From: Rhodamnia argentea
Taxonomy: Eukaryota; Streptophyta; Magnoliopsida; Myrtales; Myrtaceae
NCBI RefSeq assembly: GCF_020921035.1
Contig: NC_063157.1
Coordinates: 24,259,015 to 24,323,014, forward strand
Reading direction: 5' to 3'
Length of the DNA: 64,000 bases
The notes below the pieces were generated by a model. It saw nothing but the letters and a program-made list of their open reading frames with translations. It had not been told where the DNA came from and did no database searches. Below are positions 23,242-33,811 of the stretch, piece after piece (within the stretch, counting starts at the first letter, position 1; each line of letters begins with the position of its first letter). Position numbers and translations under genes: made by a program.

Positions 23242-25616
23242 TTATAAAGGGCCTTCAGGCTTCCCGGATGTCGATGCAAAGGTAACTGGGTTATTCGGAT
23301 GGTCCCTCACGATCAGGCTGAGCACCTCGGGCCTCGAATAATGCCCAACCACATCAAAATCAAACTTGGCCCGCGCTATTTCTCCAAGATCTGCACACCA
23401 TTAGACCATAAGTAAATCAAGCTCATAAGGGAAAACCTGAAGCCCTAACAACTCTCATGAGATCATAATCTCCTCGGTTAGCTAAGTTCCAGAGATTTAA
23501 AGTGCGCGCGAGCTGCAGGATGAAAGGAGCATACCAAGGTCAGCTGAGATAAGTGCCTCGCCATCATAATTGGGTCCAGCCAAAACATTTCCTGACGGAG
23601 ATATAATTACACTGCCTCCAGCACATACGACAGAATCTGGGTTAAGATCGTCATCTGTTCCAGCAAAAACATACTCCGGTGGAGGTGGGTAATCTTTCCG
23701 ACGACAAAATTGGTTGGCTGATAAAACAAAACATCCACCCTCAAGAGCAATATGTGTCATAGATGCTTGCCAAGTCTCCCTGTCATCAGCTGTCGGTGCG
23801 CAATATATTTCAACACCTGCAACAGAAAAAAAAAAAAAAAAAAGACTGGATTTTCTCAATCCTTCCAGCATCAAGTTCACCTAATACAGTTCCTGTGCTA
23901 AGCACAGTTTCTATTTCAGCATGATGACTCGTGGAAGCCCAACCTGAACAGAAGGCTGGAAGGTTTCTCAATTCAACAAGGCATTGACAGACAACAATCC
24001 ATGGTCAATCACATTCTGATAATGACTGTGATGGTTAACCTTCCAAAATTTATATTGGAATTGGTTCCAACAACATCAGTGGAGGTAATGAAAGTCAGCC
24101 CGATCAGATGGATTGGACACCAATTTGACAGCCTAATAGAGGCTTTAAAACTTATAACCGAGAATAATATCATTATCATATCCAATTGTGACACAAAATT
24201 TATGCTAAAGTAAGAACGTCAACATGAACATGGTTACTGGGCAAAAACGGATCACCAGCTGTGTTATGCAGCAAATTTTCAGAAGACAGTGTGCAATTGT
24301 CAGTGCGCGCGTCTATTTTTTAATTGTATACTTCCCTTCAAGTCCACATGGTCACAAAGAGCAGATACATGCCATTCAGTGGAGATGAAAGAGCCTGGGA
24401 GATGAATTCTAGTTTTACATCAGACAACAAGCTACAAGCATGCAGAATAGCTAACCTTTAGCATACATTGCTGTCCTCAGAAGTGGCATTCTATTTTCCC
24501 AGCAAATGGCCGCACCGATTTTCCCAATCGGCGTATCAAACACCGGAATGGTCGACCCGTCACCGAATCCCCAGATGACACGCTCTAGAGCCGTGGGCAT
24601 GACTTTGCGGTGCTTCCCAAGGTAACGACCTTGAGGATCAAAAAACAGGACTGTGCAATACAATGTATATCCATCTCTCTCTATCACCCCCATCACCAGG
24701 TACACTTTATATTTTCCAGCCATCGCTGCTAACCGATCAACTTCAGGGCCTGCATAAGCACCGATCATGGCACATATGAGGAAGACAAGACAGCAGAAAC
24801 GAAAGCGATATTAATCGATCACATGATATAAAAAGCAGCTATTTGAAGAAGGTCGGAAACAGAAAGTCATTGGACACACGTTCCCCAGAACAATGAGTAT
24901 CTAGGCTGCTGCAAGTTCATCACACTACAGATAAAAGAAGAGACTCTGCTTCGACACTGCGAATATTGGTGTTCGACGGACTTTTTGCACTTAGCTAGGG
25001 TCAGTGGATCACTACAGAGCTCAAATAGAGAACCACCACTGGAAATTACGAATCATCGCAGCTGGGTGAGAATGAACTACCCTTAAAAGGAAAAAAAAAA
25101 CAACACCCACCAAACGTCAAATAAATTGGAGTCAACAGATTTGATTTAAGTCATTTGAGGGGCACAGGAACATGGTGGTAGTGCTAGTACCTGGAACATC
25201 AACGGCGGAGGCATGATACTTGCGAAACTCCTCCTTGCCCTTGGCCGTGCGATTGCCGATGGTGACGCCGAAATTGGAGCCGCGGGGGTAACCTCCCACG
25301 AAGGCTTCGGGGAAGACGACCAGCTGAGACCCGTACGAAGCCGCCTCGGCCAGCAATCTCTCCGCCTTATCTGACAATCACATCCCACAAAAGAAGTAAA
25401 AAAGGCGTCAAATTTACCGAACCCAGAGAGAGTGAGAGAGTGAGAGATGAAGAAGACGGTACCCAGAGTGGCGGGTGTGTCGTAGAAGACGGTGGAGGCC
25501 TGGACGACGGTGCCGCGGACGACGGCGGCGGCGGAGGGGTCGGAGGACATGTCGACCTCGGCGATGAGGGGTAGGGAGTGGCCGTTGTCGATGGGATCAG
25601 ATGGAACCAGTGCCAT
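23242..25616 (-). CDS. NIT4: Nitrilase, NIT4 type, gene 1
   Basis: Five exons on the minus strand: 25616-25463, 25370-25191, 24749-24456, 23816-23535 and 23390-23242. All borders are GT/AG and the joined frame is 1059 bases, 352 aa, the usual plant nitrilase length. The catalytic triad is visible as Glu73 ([14 protein letters not shown]), Lys160 ([14 protein letters not shown]) and Cys194 ([11 protein letters not shown]). The sequence is closest to my memory of NIT4, the beta-cyanoalanine hydrolase/hydratase that clears the product of cyanide detoxification. The cue is [20 protein letters not shown]-like sequence at the N-terminus and [20 protein letters not shown] near the C-terminus. The enzyme is normally cytosolic and forms homo-oligomers or filaments. 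It sits head-to-tail with a second nitrilase (26275-28351), evidently by tandem duplication with all intron positions kept. Substrate choice is inferred, not shown. Confidence 0.93.
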
Positions 25617-26274
25617 TGCTCTTTTGTGCGTCTCTCTGTGCGTGGGTCTTGCTTTCGCTCCGAGTCGGAGCTAAGTTTTGTCGCCATCTGGTCTGAGCTT
25701 AGAGAGAGAAAGATGTGAGATGGGTTTGTCTCCACAAACGTCAACTTTGCACTGATCCCACTACTTCGATCTGAGTCGCTAGTCCTCGCACTTTCGCAGC
25801 CGCGGGAGGTTTCTAGACCTTTCGTCAGTGATTCTCGTGTTCTTGCCCGGTCGTGGTCCTACAATTATCATCTTGTAAAAGCCATGCTATCACGTGCTGT
25901 AGATGCTTAAATCACTCTTGTTTTAACGTAATTTCGATTGACTTTCTCTGTTTCGCTTTGTTCATTTTGCATATACGAATCTTCAAATGTGAAAATGCAC
26001 ATAAATCCATTCCCACGCAAAGCCCCAATTTATTTATTTTTAATACACGATTCCGCGAAATACAGAATACAGATAACGAACTGTCGTCTCAGACGACGGC
26101 TGCCATTTCGACCGTCAACCATTGCCGTTGGCCAGACGCAAACTGGTTTTCTCAGACACAGCATGTTATTCGACATAGAAATTGAAGTTGCGGAGCAATG
26201 CCCCTAGAAGAAGGCATCGCCATGCGACGAATCCTAAACTAGGCATGAAGCAGAGGCGGCAAATCGGGAGACGC

Positions 26275-28351
26275 CTAGAGGGCTCCCTCAGTTGAGGTGA
26301 AGGTGACAGGACTAGCTCGATGGTCCTTCACGACGAGGCTCAACACATCAGGCCGCGAATAATGCCCGACGACGTCGAACATGAACTTCGCCCGCGCAAT
26401 TTCTCCAAGATCTGCATTTCATCCCATCAATAGCAGAAGTGAGCGCGCACATCTTTTCTCCAAGACAAGTGGCCGTGAAGCCCAACATCACCAGATTCAC
26501 AGATCAAAATATAGTCAGAAGGTAAAGTTCTTTAGAGCAACTGAATTACCTAACTCAGCTGTGATGAGACCCTCTCCTTCGTAATTCGGCCCGGCAAGGA
26601 CTGTACCCGATGGCGAAACTATGACACTGCCGCCGGCGCACACGACAGAGTCCGGCAAGAGATCATCATCGGTCCCGCTAACAACATATTCGGGAGGAGG
26701 AGGGTAATCCCCCCTTCGACAGAACTGATTGGCCGAAAGCACGAAGCATCCGCCCTCATGGGCAATGTGAATCATGGACGACTGCCAGGTTGCGTTAGGA
26801 TCAGCAGTCGGAGCACAGTATATCTGAATGCCTGAAGAATTCAGGACGACTTCACAAGTTAATCGCAGCACTGAAGATGGAAAATTCTACAAATTCAGGA
26901 CTGACAGTTCTTCATATGCGATTGCTAATTTTCAAGGGGTGAAGGTAACTTTTTGAATGTGTCATTAACTTTCTAAACGAGTCGATAAATCACAGGTTTG
27001 TGGAATCATCCCTATTGCGATTATATGCGAAATTTTACCTTTGGCATACATAGCAGTCCTCATCAGCGGCATTTTGTTTTCCCAACAAATGACAGAGCCT
27101 AGTTTACCGATGGACGTATCGAAGACAGGGATCGTCGACCCATCGCCGAAACCCCAAACAAGACGCTCCAAAGCGGTCGGCATGAGTTTGCGGTGTTTCC
27201 CAAGGTACTGGCCTTGAGGGTCGAAAAAGATGACCGTGCAGTAGAGCGTGTATCCGTCTCTCTCTATAACACCCATGACCAGGTACACTTTGTATTTTCC
27301 AGCCAGGGCGGCCAGACGTTCGACTTCAGGCCCTGCAAGTGAAAATTCCTCTCAGTGGATTGATCACAATCACAGAAATGAACAGGTCCAGATTTGGTGG
27401 CGAAGAAAGAGGACTTGACAGAAAATTGAGCTTCTATGGTTTGAGACTATTGACCTTCTTGATGGCTTTCTAGTTCTACAGATGAGTGCTAAAAAAGCCA
27501 TCTCAGCCATTTCTCTTCTTTGGGCTCTAACTCCAACCCATCAATTTGAGTATGCATCACAGACAATTTTTTTTATACGGGTGACTGCTAACATTTCCCT
27601 CCTGAACCAAGTAAACTGCCAAAAAGTTTCAATTTTTTCCGCCTTAATAACCAGAAAATCCATCTTGATGATGGAGCCAAAGTGCGCGAATGTGACTGAA
27701 GCATGAAATCCTTTGCATTTGGTGGTGCAGACTGTGCCTTGTGCCTGATCCATGGATATTGATCCGGGTCAAAAACGGATGAATATACGGTGAGGCATTC
27801 CAATCTGAGCTCCCACACCATGCTTCCCCTCCAACCAACCAGAGTTTCAGCCCCAACAAGTGCTCAGACAGAAGTAACATTACAACCCATCAACTGGTTC
27901 AGTCATTTCATCGAACAAAAAGCAGATGGAAACCCAAAAGTGGGAGAAAAGATCTCACCAGGCACATCAATGGCCGAGGCGTGGTACTTGCGGAAACTCT
28001 CCTTGCCCTTGGGCGAGCGGTCGACGAAGTTTAACCCCCGAGGGTACCCACCGATGAAGGCTTCGGGGAACACAATCAGCTGCGACCCCAGTCCGGCTGC
28101 TTCCGCCAATAGCCTCTCCGCTTTATCTGCACTCAAAAGAGAAACTCTTAATCCCAAAAAACAAGGAAGGGAACGCAGAAACGGAGACTTTATAGGTCGA
28201 AATCAAGACCGAGAGTCGCCGGAGTGTCGTAAAAGACGGTGGAGGCCTGAACGACGGTGGCTCGAACAGTCGTGGGGGCAGGGGACGGAGAAGGGTCAAC
28301 GCCTTTCATGTCGATCTCGCTGCTGATAGGACCGGTACAAGAAGAAGACAT
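26275..28351 (-). CDS. Nitrilase, NIT4-like, gene 2
   Basis: Five exons: 28351-28210, 28126-27959, 27332-27039, 26831-26550 and 26411-26275, giving 1023 bases and 340 aa. Intron positions and phases are identical to gene 1. The triad is Glu69 ([14 protein letters not shown]), Lys152 ([14 protein letters not shown]) and Cys186 ([11 protein letters not shown]). Compared with gene 1 it is four residues shorter after GGYPRG ([14 protein letters not shown] against [18 protein letters not shown]) and has a shorter C-terminus. The ATG at 28351 is preferred over an in-frame ATG at 28501 because a TATA-like run (28411-28420) lies between them. It is presumably an active nitrilase with possibly altered substrate preference. 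The loop after GGYPRG lies beside the catalytic Glu. Confidence 0.92.
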
Positions 28352-28410
28352 CGTGAGCTTCTGTCTGTGTTTTGATGGTCTGTATGTGCGCGTATGTGTT
28401 GGTACGTGTG

Positions 28411-28422
28411 TATATATATAAT
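28411..28422 (-). promoter_or_regulatory. TATA-like box of nitrilase gene 2
   Basis: On the minus strand the run ATTATATATATACAC lies about 60-70 bases upstream of the chosen ATG at 28351. It is followed by a leader rich in ACAGACAG words. Confidence 0.5.
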
Positions 28423-28542
28423 ATTTCGGAGAAGAAAATGCTTCATGAGTTGTTGAGAGTTGTAAGAAATTTAAGCGCGCGAAACTTTCAGCTTTTCTCA
28501 TGTTGACTTTTATTTATATATACATAAATATATGAATATATA

Positions 28543-29066
28543 TTAGGATTAATATCGTGAAAAATCTCAAACTCATACACTTATAATAAATTTACCTCAA
28601 ATTAATTTTTTGATCATAAAAAATTTCAAACCGGTACAAATGTGATAAATTTACTCCGAACTATTTTTTCGATCGTAAAAAACCTCAAACCGATACATCT
28701 GTGATAAATTTACCCCAAACTAATTATTTTGACCACCACGAATTTCAAACTAGTATACATGTGACAAATTTACCCTTCGATGGTTTCCGTTAAATTGAAT
28801 TAATATTATGAAAACTCCAAATCCCTACAATAGAGGGTAAAAACCTCAAACGTGCGCATCCAAGAATTGTCACGTGTCATCCAACTCAACAATTTGACGA
28901 TAAAATTAAACAAAAACTAACGGAGGGTAAATTTGTCACGGTTGTACCGATTTGGGGTAAATTTGTCAACGATATGCCAGTTTAGAGTTTTTTATAATAA
29001 AAAAAATAGTTTGGGGTAAATTTATCACGGGTGTACCAATTTACATTTTTTCGTGATATTAACCTT
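28543..29066. mobile_element. Foldback MITE-like element, family 2 (second copy)
   Basis: The left end TAGGATTAATATCGTGAAAAA and the right end, whose reverse complement is AAGGTTAATATCACGAAAAA, are inverted repeats. The internal words GATAAATTTACCCCAAACTA, CCGTTAAATTGAATTAATAT and GTCACGTGTCATCCAACTC match the copy at 18959-19465. It lies in the promoter-distal region upstream of nitrilase gene 2. Confidence 0.75.
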
Positions 29067-30069
29067 ATATAATACTTAATTTATGTTTTTGAACCTTTCT
29101 TTGAGTTCTTCTAAATCGAAACGCTTCAAAAGAATTTCATGGTTTACATAAATGCACATATATTATTTCTTAAGTTTACTAAAAAATTAAATGGTATCTT
29201 AAGCTTCGACGGGAAAACATAAAAGAAATATTTTTTCTTTTATCCTAAGTGGAAATATAAAGAAATTAGGTAGATACGGAAGCTTAGGAACATGTAACCT
29301 TCGGATTTGTAGGGACTCGCGTGAAACTCGATTTTCGACCATACGTTCTCATCGTATTAAATATAACGATATCATTACCTTTTCCTTGTTTGGATTTTAT
29401 GTCTATTTTCCGCATATTATTGGGCAATGTCACTTTGTCGTATTAAATTATTGTTGAAATCACATGCTCTCTGCTACGTAAAGTATTGTATCAATGTTTC
29501 GTTAATTAGTCAACGGAAACCAAATCGACATATAAATAATCTGGCAGACTAAAGATGGGCTCTTAATCGGGAGATTAGTATTCGAAATGACTAATAATAA
29601 ATTATTGCCCCCCCGGCTTAAAATATCAACTTAATAACCAGCTTTAGCATCCCTAGCATTACTCTTCTGCGATTAGTTGAGCAATTCAAGTTGAATTTGA
29701 TGTCGAGACAAGTAAGTTGACCTTCATAGTTGAGCAATTCGAGTTCAATTTGATCTCTACAGTATTAAAATCGGATTCGTGGGTTGTTAAACTTCGATTC
29801 TGTCTACTATGTGCAATTCCTAAGCTTAGGGTTTTCGGGTCAAAAGGGCGGAAATTGGCTCATGCTGTCTTGCTTCTTTAGTCGGATTGTTAGTGAGAAT
29901 TGAACTCGTCCTCGGTCGCGTGATGCCATGGCAGAAACCACCGTGAGGTGGTAGTTGCCTAGGCCTCCCTACCGCCTCACGGCAGGCCCCTGAGAAAGGC
30001 GATCGTCGTCAGGCAAGGCTCGTGCTCCCAAATTTAATGCGAGAAAGAGATAGAGTGGGCGACCATTGT
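29067..30069. other. Intergenic, no gene; small hairpin
   Basis: AT-rich sequence without coding signal. At 29941-29982 an imperfect hairpin is present: CCGTGAGGTGGTAG pairs with CTACCGCCTCACGG, with one G-T wobble and a 14-base loop. The word GTTGAGCAATTC(A/G)AGTT(G/C)AATTTGAT occurs twice (about 29678 and 29731). Confidence 0.5.
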
Positions 30070-31290
30070 CACCGACGTGATTAACGCTATTGGCACTCAA
30101 AACAAATCGGCCACTGAAACACGTGATGCACGCGTGGGAGATCGACAAATGCGCAAATCACGTGAGGAATCAACACCTGTGCAAGCACATGAGGAGTCGA
30201 CACTTAAGCGGAACACGTGAAGAGTCAACACACATGATAGACACGTGAGGAGAAGGCATGTCGCGAGAGAATAAAGAAAGCTCGTGTAGAGCAAGTGATG
30301 GTATCGATAAGCATCATTTGAAGAAATCGTCAAACCCGTTAGTAAATTGAGCGACAACAAAAAGCAATCCCTCCAGATTCAAGGTCTTTTCAAAGAGTGC
30401 CAAAGTATATGAAAGTTATTTCCTTGAATACCATGGCGGGAGGGCAGATTCAAGGAGGAAAAGATTTGAACAGCCTCTGAAAACAAGTCAAGGAGTCTGT
30501 AGAATATGGAGGATATAGGCATATACCCTCACGATCGAAAGAAAGCTAATAAGAGTCCCATCGACGGTTATAGGATTTCCGAACTTAGAAGCCTCGAGAT
30601 GCGAAGAATGTGGGCATGATTGACACAAAAGGAAATTGAAGAAAGGCGCCAACATCATCAGTTATCTAGAGTCAACTAACCGCTTGAAAACTGGGTCAAA
30701 AAGAATTCGAAAAAACCAAAGAAGGCAGCAACTGTTGGCACGTAATGATTATTACCACCGAAGAGTAGTTACCACTCCAGCCATTATAAATACCACTATG
30801 CATCCACAAAGAGCAACCTCCCTCGAACAAATCAACAAATTTATCTTTATCTTTACTTATTGCGCTGCATTTACTTTCCTCAGCTATAACTTTCAAGATT
30901 CTTGTCGTCAAGTCAAATTTTGGTGTTTATCTTTATCCCAGATGCTGCGCCATCGAGTTAAATTTTGGTGTATTATCGAAGCATGTTCAAGGCATTGTCA
31001 TCGAGTCAAATTATGACATTGTTTTGGATGTATTGGTTTGTCGTTCCGTGGAAGAAATTGTACCTACAAAGCAAGGCCATCGAGTTAAACTCTGATTTGG
31101 TCTACTTTTGTATCATTTCTTTCATTCCATCCGTATCGATTCCTTTTGAGTTGTACTTACGAAATCCTTCCATCGAGTTAAACTCTGGATGGAGTAACAT
31201 TTGTATTATTCTATTGGAATCTTTGCAAAAATTTCACGCGCTAATTCTCTGACTCTTAGGATCTCTCCTATCCGAGATTGGCACAGTACC
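30070..31290 (+). mobile_element. LTR-like fossil with five internal CATCGAGTTAAA-type repeats
   Basis: This stretch lacks coding capacity and has LTR-like architecture. A TATAAATA box at 30785-30792 is followed by AACCTCCCTCGAACAAATCAACAAA-like leader words, split here by my reading limits. Then comes a pyrimidine-rich part with five spaced copies of CATCGAGTTAAA(T/C)T(T/C)TG-like units (about 30907, 30953, 31000, 31079, 31172). An ATTGGCAC word near 31276 could be a decayed primer-binding site. Upstream (30120-30260) CACGTGA words recur. It is probably a Gypsy-type LTR remnant; the ends are uncertain. Confidence 0.4.
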
Positions 31291-31404
31291 CTTTATCACA
31301 TTTAAAAGCCGAAAAATAAATTTCGGTGAAAGACATTTTATCACAAAGCAATTTCGACCAAACAAACGCTACGCTGTCGTGCGAATTTTTCCAAATGTAA
31401 ATTG

Positions 31405-31440
31405 AAAAGGAAAAGGAAAAGGAAAAGGAAAAGGAAAAAA
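31405..31440. repeat. (AAAAGG)n simple repeat
   Basis: About five uninterrupted AAAAGG units followed by A's. Confidence 0.9.
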
Positions 31441-31617
31441 TGCTTTGCCAGGATTAGGTTCTCCTTTAATTGGGGGTAACTGGACATGCTACTCCAAATC
31501 AACTAAACCACTCTTCTATGTGAAAATTATGGTGAGAATTCTCCTTATCTATGGTTGCCTCCTTCTGTCTTGCCGCTTGCCGTCGCCAATGGTCCCTTGC
31601 TTGTATTTTACCATTCA

Positions 31618-32216
31618 TTAGGTTTCGAAAAAATTGTTAAAAAGTCCTAAACCTTTTGCATTTGGCCGGAAATCGTCGATGTCGATGCCAATCATGTTAT
31701 GTGATACCGTCGGCGCCGATGTAGATAATTTTTATAATATTTTATTTATCTTTATTTTTTTATGTTTTTCATTTTTCCATTTTTCTTTTTTCCCCTCCGC
31801 CGGCCTCGGGCGGTTCACCCCTTCCATCCCTCGGTGAGGGCAACCCTTACCGGCTCTAGGCGAGGGTTGCCCTTGCCCAATCAGACGAGGCGGCAAACTC
31901 ATGTGAGGCCGATGGAGGTTGAGCACCGACGGAGGGAGAAAAGAAAAGGAAAAAGGGGAAAAAAAAAAGGAAAAGGGAAACATAAAAAAGAAAAAGGGCA
32001 ATTTTTTTTTTTGAAATTTTATTAAAAATTGTTCACGTCAATACCGACGGTGCCACTTAAGATGGCCGACGTAAACATCAGCTATTTCCGGCCAATAGGA
32101 CCGAATTGGCAAAAGGTAAAAAGGTTTAGGACTGAATCCATAAATTTAAAAAGTTTAAGATTGCATTGGCAAACGTGCAAATATAAAACTTTTTGGACAA
32201 TTTTTCCCTTTGGTTT
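31618..32216. mobile_element. Foldback element, family 1
   Basis: The left arm (AAAAATTGTTAAAAAGTCCTAAACCTTTTGCATTTGG) and right arm (AAAACTTTTTGGACAATTTTTCCC) are inverted. Sub-terminal words such as TGGCCGACGTAAACATCAGC and CGGCGCCGATGTAGATAA mirror each other. The core holds a GC-rich part (CGAGGGTTGCCCTTGCC) and A-rich runs. The same layout occurs at 38080-38540 and 47190-48105. No transposase is present. Confidence 0.65.
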
Positions 32217-32409
32217 TAATTAGTAATTAAAGTCCAATCGCGGTTGATCGATGACCGATTAACTTGTGTAATTTCAATTCAAATACGAAGTAAATGGATT
32301 GTAATATACCTTGTGATATCAAAGTCTTTGCAAAATTGGAGTTACTAATACTGCACAAAGAGTAGGCTAGAAATAATAAGGGAATTGCATGAAACTTTTA
32401 TTGAATGAC

Positions 32410-32655
32410 TTAGATTTTCGGGATAATGGCACAAATGGTTCATTAACTTTGATTTAATATGCAATGTACTTGTGATATTCGAACTTTTGATTTGACCGAT
32501 ATGGTCTCTAAACTGTAACCAAAGGACTAAGTTGAACATGTTTCGAAAATTCGGGAACCATATCAGTCAAATTAAAAATTCAGATACCACATCGCACATT
32601 GAGTTAAAGTTTAAGAATTATATCGATCAAATTAAAAATTCAAGAACTACATGAG
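32410..32655. mobile_element. Foldback element, family 3 (partial copy)
   Basis: GATAATGGCACAAATGGTTC at the left, followed by AACTTTGATTTAATATGCAATGTA and GAACTTTTGATTTGACCGATATGGTC, matches the full copy at 12202-12627. The right half is degenerate. Confidence 0.6.
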
Positions 32656-33811
32656 TTGCTAATGCATGATTGGAATGAGTGGAGAAGGTTAAAAACTCGA
32701 GGATATATGACCGGAAGGCTTTTTAATAAAGGTCAATATTTCGATTTAAAAAAAAAAACAAAGATGAACATTGGAATTGGGAAATCTAATATAATTTCAA
32801 ACCAGAATTCGAATTCAAGTAGAAACTAATTTAATCCGATTAACAATAAATGATCTCGTCATCTTTGCAGGGCAAAAGGTTCCATCTTCAGAGATTGTTA
32901 TCCTTGCGTCATGCGTGCGTTCCGATCTCTTCCTCGGCGAGAATCTCTTGCCATCTTTCTGCAGTAACTCTTATCTCCCGATCAATGCATCATTCTTGAC
33001 TCAATTTTCAACTTCTGTACATGTTTCGAGTCAATTCACCATAGCCACACGTTGTGCACTTCACTTGAACTTTGCCCGTTGCTCATTGGGCATTCCATTG
33101 ATGGGTCTTGCGAGCTGAGTGCATCATCGCGGCACCTGCTGCGAGGCTTATCAAATTTTGGATCAAACATCCAGCACCCTTTAGAACAGATGGCTAGAAT
33201 TGGAGATTCTATAGTATTGACATTAGTTCCTGTTAAAAATTTATACAAAATTTTTCTGCAAAGTCCTTACCTGCAATTGACTCTGATTCGTCGTGCTTGC
33301 GGTCGTGCTTGCGGACAGACAGACATCAGTCAGCTCTGTCCCAGTCCCGCCGCCAGTAGCCGGAGAAATTTATCGGCGTCGCAACACGTGGGCTCGGCTC
33401 TGCCTGCCGCGTACGACCGGAGCCTTCGTATGGCGGGCCCCCCCTCTCGGCGTGACGTCTTCACGCCGCTTCACGCCGATCGAGGAGGCTCGGGACACAG
33501 CAGAACGGAGCACCACCACTTCTGCACACACAAGCAAAGCGCGGCACGGCAACAGAGACTGACACAGAGGACAGTGGATAACGAAGCCGCGAACCCAAGT
33601 TCCTTCCTTCCTTCCTTCCTTCCTTCCTCTCGAGTCTGCTTCTTTCATATTCTGGTTCTCTTCGTTCTCCACAAGTTAAAGGAACGCAGGAAAACCCAGC
33701 GCGGGGCTCACTCATTCCTTACGTCGTGGTCGAACCAGCCATAGAAGAAGAGAACCTTTTTTGGCTTTTTCTGCTGAAAGTAGAACGGAGGGAGATAGAG
33801 AGAGAGCGGAG
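32656..33811 (+). promoter_or_regulatory. Upstream region and probable 5' leader of the NAC gene
   Basis: The last 300 bases before the ATG are CT/GA-rich and include a (TTCC)n tract at 33600-33628, as in many plant leaders. A TGACGTC word (33453-33459) within CGTGACGTCTTCACG is a bZIP-type ACGT core. A 230-codon open frame (33052-33744) crosses the region, but I see no domain in it and treat it as spurious. Confidence 0.4.

Noticed and set aside
33052-33744. 230-codon open frame just upstream of the NAC gene
   Set aside because: It covers the NAC leader and a TTCC microsatellite, has low-complexity parts and no domain, and has overlapping antisense frames.
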